From: Hyphomicrobiaceae bacterium UBA4118 | GTDB taxonomy: Bacteria; Pseudomonadota; Alphaproteobacteria; Rhizobiales; Methyloligellaceae | Assembly (NCBI GenBank): GCA_002383105.1 | Contig: DFXC01000091.1 | Location: 1 to 22,150 of the forward strand | DNA: 22,150 bases | Reading direction: 5' to 3' | In this document: one piece after another, positions 22,000-22,150 of the stretch | How positions within the stretch are numbered: the stretch's first letter is position 1 | Layout of the letters: the number at the start of each line of letters is the position of its first letter | Translations under genes and position numbers: made by a program | Notes under the pieces: model-generated | Told to the model about the DNA's origin: nothing | What the model saw: only the letters and a program-made list of their open reading frames with translations | The model's database searches: none

Positions 22000-22150
22000 A
22001 CTCTCAATAGGGTGACGCACACTTGCGACACGCCGACGCCGCAGCAAGCCGCACGGCAGCAGCGGACTCGGCGTGACTTAGTTCGGTTCGTTCTCTCAGC
22101 CTTATCGACAGGCAGAGCTAGCCCAAGCTCAGTTGTCAGTTGGGTTAGGG
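21961..22150 (+). other. Right-end region with an open frame but no recognisable gene
   Basis: From ATG 21961 the plus strand stays open to the window edge (MKRTPASQVRVSNTLNRVTH...), in the same frame as the remnant to its left. Composition is Thr, Arg, Gln and Ser rich without a recognisable domain, and no ribosome site is seen. It may be the tail of the same fragment. No RNA gene, terminator or insertion-sequence end was seen here. Confidence 0.25.

Noticed and set aside
21769..22047. Minus-strand frame of 92 residues at the right end
   Set aside because: Its sequence has no recognisable domain, it opposes the remnant seen on the plus strand, and it would share the imuA promoter region; treated as a chance GC-rich open frame.
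22081..22093. GTTCGGTTCGTTC as a second LexA box at the right end
   Set aside because: Three GTTC words occur but their spacing is 1 and 0 bases, not 7, so it does not match the operator.

Overview
The window is high-GC DNA from an alphaproteobacterium, most likely a Hyphomicrobiales (Rhizobiales) member. Three things point there: the imuA-imuB-dnaE2 mutagenesis cassette behind a GTTC-N7-GTTC type SOS box, an alphaproteobacterial-style thiO-thiS-thiG-thiE run, and a PQQ-linked ABC-2 permease plus pqqB. Species cannot be assigned from sequence alone. Coding density is high, and many genes overlap by a few bases or use GTG or TTG starts.

Left part (1-8004), PQQ-flavoured periplasmic metabolism. 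It opens with the 3' part of an ABC-2 efflux-type permease of the PedC/LutF kind. Convergent to it is a three-gene NitT/TauT/SsuABC-type uptake transporter (binding protein, permease, ATPase, on the minus strand with overlapping genes). Next come an OmpR-type response regulator and its histidine kinase (GTGA overlap). A divergent gene encodes an exported beta-barrel-like protein whose natural C-terminus appears displaced by a frameshift. pqqB follows, without pqqA, pqqC, pqqD or pqqE in the window.

Middle (8009-15366). A glutamine-hydrolysing asparagine synthase starts 4 bases after pqqB. It converges on a CHAD-domain protein. On the minus strand lies a tightly packed unit transcribed ggt -> thiO -> thiS -> thiG -> thiE: a secreted gamma-glutamyltransferase followed by the thiazole branch of thiamine synthesis and thiamine-phosphate synthase. 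A composite palindromic repeat of about 118 bases sits upstream of ggt.

Right part (15565-21816), the SOS mutasome operon imuA -> imuB -> dnaE2, minus strand. A promoter with exact 17-base spacing overlaps a perfect GAAC-N7-GAAC box just upstream of imuA. The standout observation is that all three genes carry an in-frame copy of the same long palindromic repeat (117, 117 and 132 bases, all multiples of three). All copies have the same strand and reading phase, and each adds about 39-44 residues with the signature SSPGLTGRSSN...LLDAR...GHD. A shorter, related palindrome occupies the imuB-dnaE2 gap and can pair with the dnaE2 start codon. This resembles the protein-coding palindromic elements of Rickettsia, here concentrated in an error-prone polymerase operon.

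The right end (about 21796-22150) holds only a degenerate coding remnant and no convincing intact gene.
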